Below are positions 1 to 5,351 of a stretch of 5,351 bases of DNA, one piece after another. The position numbers were made by a program, and so were the translations under genes. Position 1 is the stretch's first letter, and each line of letters starts with the position of its first letter. The DNA comes from Syntrophomonadaceae bacterium (GTDB taxonomy: Bacteria > Bacillota > Dethiobacteria > DTU022): positions 1 through 5,351 of the forward strand of contig PWSG01000229.1 in NCBI GenBank assembly GCA_003564055.1. The letters run 5' to 3'. The notes under the pieces were generated by a model. The model had not been told where the DNA came from and made no database searches. It was given only the letters and a program-made list of their open reading frames with translations.

Positions 1-886
1 CCGACTCAGGACTTCCTATGGCAAGATTTCCGGTCCTCATATCAACAACACTGGAAGCTGAACCAAATGCAACCGGTGTTCCGGGATTTACTAACTGGGC
101 AAGAACAACACCAGAGAGGATTTCGGCGTTTTGTTGAACCAAAGAACCAGCCAGGGTTACTGCCGAAGTTGTCCCGGTCATGGCCAGTGCGGCAATTATT
201 ACCGGTTGGTTATTGCGGGCATAAACCAACAGCGCTTCCAGCATCCGCGGATCAAATTCGAGCGGGCTGTTAGTGTTAATAAGGGATATTAAAGCAGGAT
301 TCTTTCTGACATGATCTACACCGCCAAAAATTATTCCTGCCATTTCCAGACTCTCCTGCGCCTTCTTACCGCCCATTGCGCTGCCCATCAGACATTTGTC
401 AGTATATTTAACAGCAGCATGTAACATTTTCCCGTGTCTGATTTGATCTTCTATATCGTTAGGCTCTACCAAAACTCCGCCTACGACATCAAGGTTTTCG
501 CTGTTACCGGCAAGCTTGGTAAAGGCTAAGTAATCTTCGAATGTAGCACCTCTTCTTTCATTTTGGACATAATCCATTACGTAGGGAGATCCATAGCCCG
601 GAGCATGAACGGTGCTGTTTCCTCCTATCACAACGCTATTCTCAGGATTTCTGGCATGCAAAGTAAATTCAGCAGGAGCATGGGCTACCTGTTCCATGAC
701 CATTTTGGGAGGGAAATAAACGGTTTCGCCTTCTACCTTTGCTCCACCTTTTTTCAAAATTTCTCTCGCTTCTTCCGAGTAAAAAGCAATCCCGTTTTTT
801 TCAAGAACGGTCATGGTTGCTTGATGAATCTTTTCCAGTTCTTCTTCACTCAGGTAATTTAAAGCTTTTATTTCGCGGTTTATCAT
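1..886 (-). CDS. MttB-superfamily (trimethylamine methyltransferase-like) protein, 3' end cut by window
   Basis: This is the first 295 residues of a protein whose family is usually about 470-495 residues long; the frame is open to the left edge. By family knowledge, members transfer a methyl group from a methylated amine, often a quaternary one, to the cobalt of a cognate corrinoid protein in the cytoplasm. Visible family signatures are FPP near residues 58-60, APGYGSPY at 95-102, RRGATFEDY at 111-119, TLAGSLVQQNAEILSG at 244-259, LAQLVNPGTPVAFGS at 262-276, and DMRTGN then GSPE at 282-294. The ATG at 886 is preceded by GAAGGGTGG with 5 bases between GGGTGG and the start, and the N-terminus (LSEEELEKIHQATMTVLEKNG) matches the usual family opening. 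The region where MttB carries pyrrolysine (about residue 330) lies outside the window, so whether this is a pyrrolysine enzyme cannot be told. It follows the MtgA-like gene by 184 bases on the same strand. Family is secure; substrate is unknown. Confidence 0.93.
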   Translation of the reverse strand, partial: MINREIKALNYLSEEELEKIHQATMTVLEKNGIAFYSEEAREILKKGGAKVEGETVYFPPKMVMEQVAHAPAEFTLHARNPENSVVIGGNSTVHAPGYGSPYVMDYVQNERRGATFEDYLAFTKLAGNSENLDVVGGVLVEPNDIEDQIRHGKMLHAAVKYTDKCLMGSAMGGKKAQESLEMAGIIFGGVDHVRKNPALISLINTNSPLEFDPRMLEALLVYARNNQPVIIAALAMTGTTSAVTLAGSLVQQNAEILSGVVLAQLVNPGTPVAFGSASSVVDMRTGNLAIGSPES

Positions 887-922
887 TTTTACCACCCTTC
901 TTTATAAAGCCGTTTTGAACCT

Positions 923-933
923 TCACCTGGTGA
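923..933. repeat. short perfect palindrome upstream of second mttB-like gene
   Basis: TCACC and GGTGA are exact reverse complements around one central base, 37 bases upstream of the ATG at 886. The loop is too small for an RNA hairpin, so if it does anything it would be as a protein-binding site. An 11-base palindrome can arise by chance. No clear promoter was found beside it. Confidence 0.2.
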
Positions 934-1070
934 TTTCATCCGCAATTTAACTGTAATTCCAATAAGCTGTGCCCAGGAGTATCTTTTATCTGAAAAACAC
1001 AGCCATAGCATTTTGCAGGCCTTTAAATTGTTTTGCCCTGTCCATAAATTTTTAAACTTATTTAGCGCCC

Positions 1071-1892
1071 TTATACCAGTTTATCTGCCCTTGCTGCCTT
1101 AAGATAATTCATTGCATAGGGATCAAGGTTTAATATAACTTCAGCAGCTTTGACCAGGCTCATTTTCTTTTTGTCAAGGGGGTCAACAATTGCTGAATCC
1201 ATACCTCTGCCCATAGCTAGGACGATAAAAGCCTGGTTCAGCAAGGCACGGTGAGGCAGCCCAAATGAGATGTTGCTTAATCCGCTGGTTATATGAGCGC
1301 CGGATTCAAGAGCGGCAATTCTTTCAATTGCATCAAGCGCCTGCGGCCCGTACTCACCGTCAACACTAACCGGTTTGATCAGCGGATCGAGAAATACCTT
1401 GGTCAGATCAATACCATCTTTATCAAGATCCCCAAGAAGCACTTTAGCTACTTCCAGGCGATCGTCTGCCGTTTCGGGCATGCCTTCATCACTCATGCAA
1501 AGAGCGACAACAGGGGTCCCGGCTTCTTTTACCAGGGGAACCAGGGCATTGTAGCGTTCTTTCTCAAGGCTGATTGAGTTAATCATCGGAGTGCCTTCAT
1601 GCACCTTCAATGCAGCTTCCAGGGCCTTAGGATCAGGGCTGTCCAGGGCCAGGGGCTTACTAACCACTTCCTGAACTTTTTCTACCAGCCAGACCAGGTG
1701 TTTAGCTTCATCATGCACATAGGCGCCGGCATTGACGTCGATATAGTCAGCGCCCGCTTCTTCCTGCCTTACAGCAAGATCCTGGATATACTTAACATCT
1801 CCTTCATCAATTGCTTTTTTAATTGCCTTACGGGTCGAGTTGATTAATTCTCCAATTATAATCATTTTTTCTTTGCCGGTTTTTCCCGGCAT
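1071..1892 (-). CDS. methyltetrahydrofolate:corrinoid methyltransferase (MtgA/AcsE-like)
   Basis: A complete 273-residue protein with a pterin-binding TIM-barrel of the dihydropteroate synthase-like type. It should catalyse reversible methyl transfer between a methyl-corrinoid protein and tetrahydrofolate in the cytoplasm. Signatures in order are IIIGELINSTRK (11-22), the first strand after MetH/AcsE/MtgA starts; IDVNAGA (51-57); LALDSPDP (81-88); MINSIS (103-108); FLDPLIKP (167-174); and GLSNISFGLP (204-213). Counting from Met10, where the conserved family sequence begins, D75, N96, D160 and N198 fall at or within one residue of the pterin-binding D75, N96, D160 and N199 that I recall for the acetogen enzyme AcsE. 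The length of about 262-273 residues is normal. I chose the ATG at 1892 because AAGGAGGT lies just upstream; Met10 (1865) has no ribosome site of its own at normal distance. The flanking MttB-like genes suggest an MtgA role (accepting methyl groups from an amine-derived methyl-corrinoid) rather than the AcsE role, since no CO dehydrogenase/acetyl-CoA synthase or CFeSP gene is adjacent. Confidence 0.93.
   Translation of the reverse strand: MPGKTGKEKMIIIGELINSTRKAIKKAIDEGDVKYIQDLAVRQEEAGADYIDVNAGAYVHDEAKHLVWLVEKVQEVVSKPLALDSPDPKALEAALKVHEGTPMINSISLEKERYNALVPLVKEAGTPVVALCMSDEGMPETADDRLEVAKVLLGDLDKDGIDLTKVFLDPLIKPVSVDGEYGPQALDAIERIAALESGAHITSGLSNISFGLPHRALLNQAFIVLAMGRGMDSAIVDPLDKKKMSLVKAAEVILNLDPYAMNYLKAARADKLV
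1874..1891 (-). promoter_or_regulatory. perfect hairpin beginning inside the start codon of the MtgA-like gene
   Basis: Read on the minus strand, TGCCGG and CCGGCA form a perfect 6-bp, mostly G/C stem around the loop GAAAAA. The 5' arm begins with the T of the ATG at 1892, so in mRNA the U and G of the start codon would be paired while the Shine-Dalgarno six bases further up stays free. It lies between the strong ribosome site and the alternative Met10 codon at 1865. It may tune initiation or bring Met10 closer to the ribosome site. It is not followed by a U-run on either strand, so it is not a classical terminator. The repeat is directly visible; the function is inference. Confidence 0.45.
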
Positions 1893-1896
1893 TCAA

Positions 1897-1902
1897 CCTC
1901 CT
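1897..1902 (-). promoter_or_regulatory. strong Shine-Dalgarno of the MtgA-like gene (decides the start)
   Basis: AGGAGG, within TAAGGAGGT on the minus strand, is a near-perfect complement of the 16S rRNA 3' end. It sits 4 bases from the ATG at 1892, slightly short spacing but workable, and 31 bases from the competing in-frame ATG at 1865. It is much stronger than the ribosome sites of the HyuA-like gene and the second mttB-like gene, both of which are GGTGG-type. Confidence 0.85.
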
Positions 1903-1926
1903 TATTAATATAATTTTGTCCAGTTT

Positions 1927-1954
1927 ATAATATATTACCGCTAAGCCTTGTAAA
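1927..1954 (-). promoter_or_regulatory. candidate sigma-70-type promoter for the MtgA-like gene
   Basis: On the minus strand a -35 box TTTACA (1954-1949) is followed after 16 bases by TATTAT (1932-1927), within an A/T-rich stretch. The predicted start of transcription near 1920 would leave a leader of roughly 25-30 bases carrying the strong ribosome site. The 153-base gap after the HyuA-like gene is consistent with an independent or internal promoter. In A/T-rich DNA such matches are common, so this is a candidate only. Confidence 0.4.
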
Positions 1955-2008
1955 CTCAGCTAAAAAATATCCAACTTAATAAAATCGCTTGAAGTGTTTT
2001 TCTAAAAT

Positions 2009-2031
2009 ATTCTAAATCCTGGATGCTGAAT
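2009..2031. repeat. imperfect palindrome, possible operator, upstream of the candidate promoter
   Basis: A 23-base near-palindrome centred on 2020: ATTC (2009-2012) pairs with GAAT (2028-2031) and ATCC (2016-2019) with GGAT (2021-2024), with three unpaired positions in each arm, so 8 of 11 positions are symmetric. TCTAAA also occurs twice exactly 10 bases apart, at 2001-2006 and 2011-2016. It lies just past the stop of the HyuA-like gene and about 55 bases above the candidate -35 box. There is no T-run after the arms on the minus strand, so it is a poor terminator. Confidence 0.25.
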
Positions 2032-2045
2032 TCTACTCCTACTTA

Positions 2046-4055
2046 TCAACTCCAGGGTCTACCGACAGCCGATATTTCTATAATGCTTTCTATAAAAAGC
2101 TTTTGGTCCATATTTTCGGGATCGGCTGAAGAAGACATTTTACTGTAACGATCCTGCCGTTCTACTATAGTTTCTATATCAACTGCACCCATTTCCACAG
2201 CCTGATCATAAACGTATTTCTTGCCTTCTTTGCAGGCATAATCGATAGCTTCCTCAAAAATCATGAAAAACTCTCTGCCCACGGGGGTATGAACTAAAAA
2301 ACCTCCGCCTTCACCAGGTTTAACTAAGATTGTTGTTCTCTCAACGGCTTTTCCGCTAACCGTACCAACTGCATTGGCAACATCCGCAAACCGGGGGAGA
2401 TGAAGCTCTGCCAGTAATTTGTCAGCAAGTTTTGGAAAGTACGCTTCGACAGGAGCACCAACAGCAATGATAGGATGCTTTAAACTTGTTGTAAAATTTA
2501 AATGCCGTTTATCCTGATCATCACTACCCAGGATACGCCTCAGGATATAAGAACCACTTATTTCGTCAGCCAAAGAAAATGCCGCTCCTTCTTCAGACAA
2601 AAGGCGATCCAGGGTCAACCCGGCCAGCATAAATAACATTTCGTCTAAAACAGCCGTCACAAATTGATCTGGGGAGGTCCGAAAACGGCTCGCCAGCATA
2701 GCAGTGCCAAGTTCTGCCGCCCGGCTTTCCCAGAGATTTAACTGACCATTTACGTGTAAAATATCTGTCGGAGTCAGTGAAGCGCGATGAACCGAGGCAA
2801 CGTTTACCAGTCTTTGCCAGGGCAAAAGGTCAATCTCTTTTTCCAGTTTTCTGCTGATATAATAGAGTGTATGGGGACCGTCTTTTATTAAATCAAGAAT
2901 TTGCTCTTCGGTTTGAGTCAATTTAAGGTTTAAAGGATCCCTGATATAGTTAAGGATAGTAGTGGGTTGATTATCCATTGAAGAATAATCAATTGGCCTG
3001 ATAATATCCAGCTCGTCGGTCAGGTAAGGATAATGTGAAGCAATCCAGGATAGCGGAAATACTCTCTGCGGACCAACTGACATCTCTGCGTTTTTTGAAA
3101 CCTGAATCAGGCTGTCGCCACCCAGCCCGATAGTTGTTATCTGAGCAGCCTTAACCCTGGTCATCCAACCGCCGACTTCAGCCCCTTCTTTATTAATAGA
3201 TGGACGGCCTTCGTTGAGGACCGCTACATCGGTGGTTGTCCCCCCCATATCAATGACAATGCCTTTTTGAATGCCTGTCAGGGTTAGTGCGCCAATAATA
3301 CTCGCTGCAGGCCCTGATAAAATTGTTTCAATCGGTTTTTCGCGAGCTGCAGCTTCGCTAATCAGACTTCCATCACCGCGAACAACCATCAGCGGAGCTT
3401 CAATATTTAATCGTTCCATACCCTGCTTTACTGAATTCATCAAATCGGTAATCAATGGCATCAGGCGGGCATTCAAAACAGCAGTAACGGTACGCTCATG
3501 CATACCAAGATCGGTGCTAAGCTGATGAGCTGCAACCACGGGGTAGCCTGTTAATTCACGGACCAGATCTGAGACCTGCATTTCGTGAATTGGATTGCGA
3601 ACACTTAAGTAGCCCGATATGGCAAAAGCATCCACCTGGTCTTTCATTTCCAAAATCACAGCTTTAACAGCATCCAGATCAAGTTCTTCCTTGATCCGCC
3701 CCTTAATATTACAACCGCCCGGTACAGAAGCATAATAGGGAGTAGGTAGGCCCTGATGGGGCTCGAACCCAATCTGGATCAGGCCTACCGCTGCTCCCTG
3801 ACCTTCTACTATCGCATTGGTGGCAAGTGTTGTCGATAACGAAACCATCTTGATTTGTCCGATTTCAAACCGGGCGTCATTTTTTTCATGTAAAGCGCTC
3901 ATGAGATTATCAAGACAGCGGTTTATGGCGAGATTCAGGTTATGCCTTGTTGTTTCAACTTTTGTTTTAGCTTCTACCGTTTTATTATCCAGGTCGAAGA
4001 TTACCCCGTCGGTAAATGTACCTCCGGTATCAATACCTATTGCCAGGTCTGCCAT
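2046..4055 (-). CDS. hydantoinase/oxoprolinase family (HyuA-like) ASKHA ATPase, stand-alone
   Basis: A complete protein of 669 residues, about the usual HyuA length. The family couples ATP hydrolysis to opening of cyclic amides such as hydantoins and 5-oxoproline, and related subunits carboxylate ketones. Visible motifs from the chosen Met are GIDTGGTFTDG (7-17, first phosphate loop), STTLATNAIVEG (74-85), RGDGS (226-230), ILSGPAASIIGA (245-256), IDMGGTTTDVAV (268-279, second phosphate loop), TIGLGGDS (308-315), LTPTDILHVNG (427-437), and NAVGTVSG (561-568), the probable adenosine-binding turn. Residues about 378-425 look helical and winged-helix-like. The frame extends to a TTG at 4070, but I prefer the ATG at 4055, six bases after GGTGGGG and immediately before the conserved first strand. 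Only three cysteines (47, 115, 608) are present and none are clustered, so no Fe-S cluster is likely; this differs from RamA and RACo corrinoid activators. The upstream mttB-like stop is 31 bases away, suggesting co-transcription. No HyuB gene is in the window. Family certain; reaction unknown. Confidence 0.92.
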   Translation of the reverse strand: MADLAIGIDTGGTFTDGVIFDLDNKTVEAKTKVETTRHNLNLAINRCLDNLMSALHEKNDARFEIGQIKMVSLSTTLATNAIVEGQGAAVGLIQIGFEPHQGLPTPYYASVPGGCNIKGRIKEELDLDAVKAVILEMKDQVDAFAISGYLSVRNPIHEMQVSDLVRELTGYPVVAAHQLSTDLGMHERTVTAVLNARLMPLITDLMNSVKQGMERLNIEAPLMVVRGDGSLISEAAAREKPIETILSGPAASIIGALTLTGIQKGIVIDMGGTTTDVAVLNEGRPSINKEGAEVGGWMTRVKAAQITTIGLGGDSLIQVSKNAEMSVGPQRVFPLSWIASHYPYLTDELDIIRPIDYSSMDNQPTTILNYIRDPLNLKLTQTEEQILDLIKDGPHTLYYISRKLEKEIDLLPWQRLVNVASVHRASLTPTDILHVNGQLNLWESRAAELGTAMLASRFRTSPDQFVTAVLDEMLFMLAGLTLDRLLSEEGAAFSLADEISGSYILRRILGSDDQDKRHLNFTTSLKHPIIAVGAPVEAYFPKLADKLLAELHLPRFADVANAVGTVSGKAVERTTILVKPGEGGGFLVHTPVGREFFMIFEEAIDYACKEGKKYVYDQAVEMGAVDIETIVERQDRYSKMSSSADPENMDQKLFIESIIEISAVGRPWS

Positions 4056-4061
4056 AATTAA

Positions 4062-4068
4062 CCCCACC
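4062..4068 (-). promoter_or_regulatory. ribosome binding site of the HyuA-like gene (decides the start)
   Basis: GGTGGGG on the minus strand lies 6 bases before the ATG at 4055. The alternative TTG at 4070 would place this sequence inside the coding region and has no purine-rich site upstream (the preceding bases read CCTTCTTTAA). The site therefore argues for the ATG start. Confidence 0.6.
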
Positions 4069-4086
4069 AATTAAAGAAGGTTTATT

Positions 4087-5351
4087 TTACTTATTCAGTT
4101 TCGATTCTGCATTAGCTATAATATCCTCTATCTTCTGCTGAACATCTTTCGGCAGAGGCTCAGGCTCATAGTTTTCAAGGATGTCTATTACCTTTTCGTT
4201 AGCTTTGTCAAATAGGGTTTTGCTTCCTTCAGCTTCCCAGTTTTCATAGATCTGCCTGGTAAACAATTCAGGATACCAGGTCTCTGTTTTAAAGTGCTTC
4301 ATGGTATGCTCTTCAGCAAGGAAATGACCACCGGGACCAACCCTGTCAATAACATCAAGGGCTAACGTTTCTTCGTTGACATCGATACCGTTAACAATCT
4401 TACGGGCTATGCCTATCAGGTCATCACAAATGGTCAGGTATTCGAGGGAAGCAGTATTGCCATGCTCAATATAGCCAACATCGTGGTTCAGGTTGGCTCC
4501 GGACTGGGCGGTAAGCAAAATTGACATTGCGCCTTCAATCAAGGCCTGTTCATCAACAACTTTTGCATCGGTGCAGCCGCAGGTTCCAAACATTGGCAGG
4601 TCAAGATAGTTGGAAATGTCGCCCAGGGCTGCCATCATTAAATCAAATTCAGGCGCACCATAGGAGAAAATCGTGGTCTGCATATCCATTACGGTAAAAA
4701 CCCCGCCCATGATAAATGGGCTACCTTCTGAAGTTACCTGGTTCAGAACAAGACCACTTAAACTTTCAGCCAGTCCATTGGCCATTGCACCAGCCAGGGT
4801 TGCAGGAACAGTTCCACCGGCCATGATGCATGGGGTATAAACAACAGGTAAACCTTTCTTTGCAGCCAGCATCAGTTTACGAGCTGAGTCATTGGGGTGC
4901 TGCAGGGGTGAAATTGGCTCGGCATAAAGGGTCAGGAAGGGATTATTTCTCAGTTCCGCTTCGCCGCCGGCAATAATTTCACACATCTGAATAATATCGG
5001 AATAGCCAGGTTCATCAATAGCTGTAATGACAATTGGCTTAGAAGTGTTTAAGACCATTGACTGGAACTGGTAACGGTCATAAACAAGCTGGTGCACATC
5101 CTGAACAATTCCCAGTGACATAACAAAATCCAAATTTGGCAGGGCATCAATTACCTTGGTTGCCATTTGCACAGTCTTTCGGCTGGCTTTAATCCGATCC
5201 TGGGTATAAGGGTCAATGAAGTTAGGAGTATCGGAACCTGTTCCGAAGTAAGCGTTGCCGCCTTCCATCTCCATAACCCTTTTGCCGGTCCTGCTGTTGC
5301 TAAGTGATACTTTGCGCGGAACCGTATTGAGGGCTCTTTCAACCAACCTGA
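4087..5351 (-). CDS. MttB-superfamily methyltransferase, non-pyrrolysine type, 5' end cut by window
   Basis: The C-terminal 420 residues of an MttB-like protein; the frame is open to the right edge and about 60-75 N-terminal residues are missing. The TTG at 5346 is an internal Leu codon, not a convincing start. Counting that Leu as 1, family features are GTGSDTPNFIDP (35-46), AGGTVPATLAGAMANGLAE (176-194), GTCGCTDAKVVDEQ (254-267), LNHDVGYIEHG (286-296), and the C-terminal signature GPGGHFLAEEHT (337-348) followed by HFKTETWYPELFTRQ (351-365). The segment near 256-270 corresponds approximately to where MttB carries pyrrolysine; here it is read through with ordinary codons and no in-frame TAG, so the enzyme resembles the glycine-betaine MtgB class, which uses pyrrolysine-free catalysis. 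By analogy it should transfer a methyl group from a quaternary amine to a corrinoid protein. It differs clearly from the other MttB-like gene (AGGTVPATLAG versus TGTTSAVTLAG), so the pair are not a recent duplication. It leads into the HyuA-like gene 31 bases downstream. Substrate unknown. Confidence 0.93.
   Translation of the reverse strand, partial: RLVERALNTVPRKVSLSNSRTGKRVMEMEGGNAYFGTGSDTPNFIDPYTQDRIKASRKTVQMATKVIDALPNLDFVMSLGIVQDVHQLVYDRYQFQSMVLNTSKPIVITAIDEPGYSDIIQMCEIIAGGEAELRNNPFLTLYAEPISPLQHPNDSARKLMLAAKKGLPVVYTPCIMAGGTVPATLAGAMANGLAESLSGLVLNQVTSEGSPFIMGGVFTVMDMQTTIFSYGAPEFDLMMAALGDISNYLDLPMFGTCGCTDAKVVDEQALIEGAMSILLTAQSGANLNHDVGYIEHGNTASLEYLTICDDLIGIARKIVNGIDVNEETLALDVIDRVGPGGHFLAEEHTMKHFKTETWYPELFTRQIYENWEAEGSKTLFDKANEKVIDILENYEPEPLPKDVQQKIEDIIANAESKLNK

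Noticed and set aside
67..273. Plus-strand open frames such as this one and those at 563-862, 1293-1577, 1599-1847, 3271-3525 and 3817-4074
   Set aside because: Each lies antisense to a minus-strand gene with clear family homology and has no recognisable motif.
955..975. sigma-54 (-24/-12) promoter, TGGGCAC...TTGG on the minus strand
   Set aside because: The GG and GC elements are not at the required 10-base spacing and the -12 GC is absent (TTGG).
966..1003. GCTGTG...CACAGC inverted repeat between the MtgA-like and second mttB-like genes as a terminator
   Set aside because: The stem is only 6 bp with a 26-base loop and no T-run follows the second arm on the minus strand, so it does not look like a rho-independent terminator.
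887..1070. Cobalamin riboswitch or T-box leader before the second mttB-like gene
   Set aside because: The 184 bases contain no recognisable B12-box-like or T-box motif and no convincing terminator or sequestering hairpin.
2046..4055. The HyuA-like protein as a RACo/RamA-type reductive activator
   Set aside because: It has three scattered cysteines only, no ferredoxin domain or CxxC cluster, and carries hydantoinase/oxoprolinase-specific motifs.
4056..4070. TTG at 4070 as start of the HyuA-like gene
   Set aside because: There is no ribosome site before it, and the GGTGGGG that would serve the ATG at 4055 would lie inside the coding region; the extra five residues precede the conserved first strand.
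5151..5342. 63-residue minus-strand frame overlapping the first mttB-like gene
   Set aside because: It is an alternate-frame shadow of a gene with strong family motifs; its residues show no recognisable domain.

Overview
All four genes lie on the minus strand and appear to form one metabolic cluster for corrinoid-dependent demethylation of a methylated amine. In transcription order (right to left) they are: an MttB-superfamily methyltransferase cut at its 5' end by the window edge (4087-5351), a stand-alone hydantoinase/oxoprolinase (HyuA-like) ASKHA ATPase (2046-4055), a methyltetrahydrofolate:corrinoid methyltransferase of the MtgA/AcsE type (1071-1892), and a second, different MttB-superfamily methyltransferase cut at its 3' end (1-886). 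The fourth gene has no stop inside the window, but its frame is open from an ATG at 886 to the left edge.

The combination points to a strictly anaerobic bacterium with a tetrahydrofolate methyl branch, such as an acetogen, syntroph or sulfate reducer of the Clostridia (Peptococcaceae or Sporomusa type). The evidence is the gene content, the strong AGGAGG-type ribosome site before the third gene, and the moderate base composition with A/T-rich intergenic DNA. No rRNA or phylogenetic marker is present, so the lineage is an inference.

Layout: the first two genes are 31 bases apart and probably co-transcribed. A 153-base gap (1893-2045) separates the HyuA-like gene from the MtgA-like gene. It carries a plausible promoter, an imperfect palindrome, a strong Shine-Dalgarno, and a perfect 6-bp hairpin that begins inside the start codon. 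A 184-base gap (887-1070) precedes the last gene; apart from a short palindrome and the ribosome site it shows no convincing promoter, terminator or riboswitch.

Likely cooperation: an MttB-type enzyme moves a methyl group from a quaternary or tertiary amine to a corrinoid protein (not in the window). The MtgA-like enzyme then moves it to tetrahydrofolate, giving methyl-THF for the Wood-Ljungdahl pathway or for oxidation. The complete visible C-terminal part of the first MttB has no in-frame stop, so it is not a pyrrolysine enzyme. The second MttB ends before the region where pyrrolysine would lie, so its type is undecided. The HyuA-like protein is the odd member: it has no HyuB partner in the window and no iron-sulfur motif. 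It could open a lactam or hydantoin ring upstream of demethylation, or be an unrecognised ATPase partner of the methyltransferases. No mobile element, RNA gene or CRISPR array was seen.
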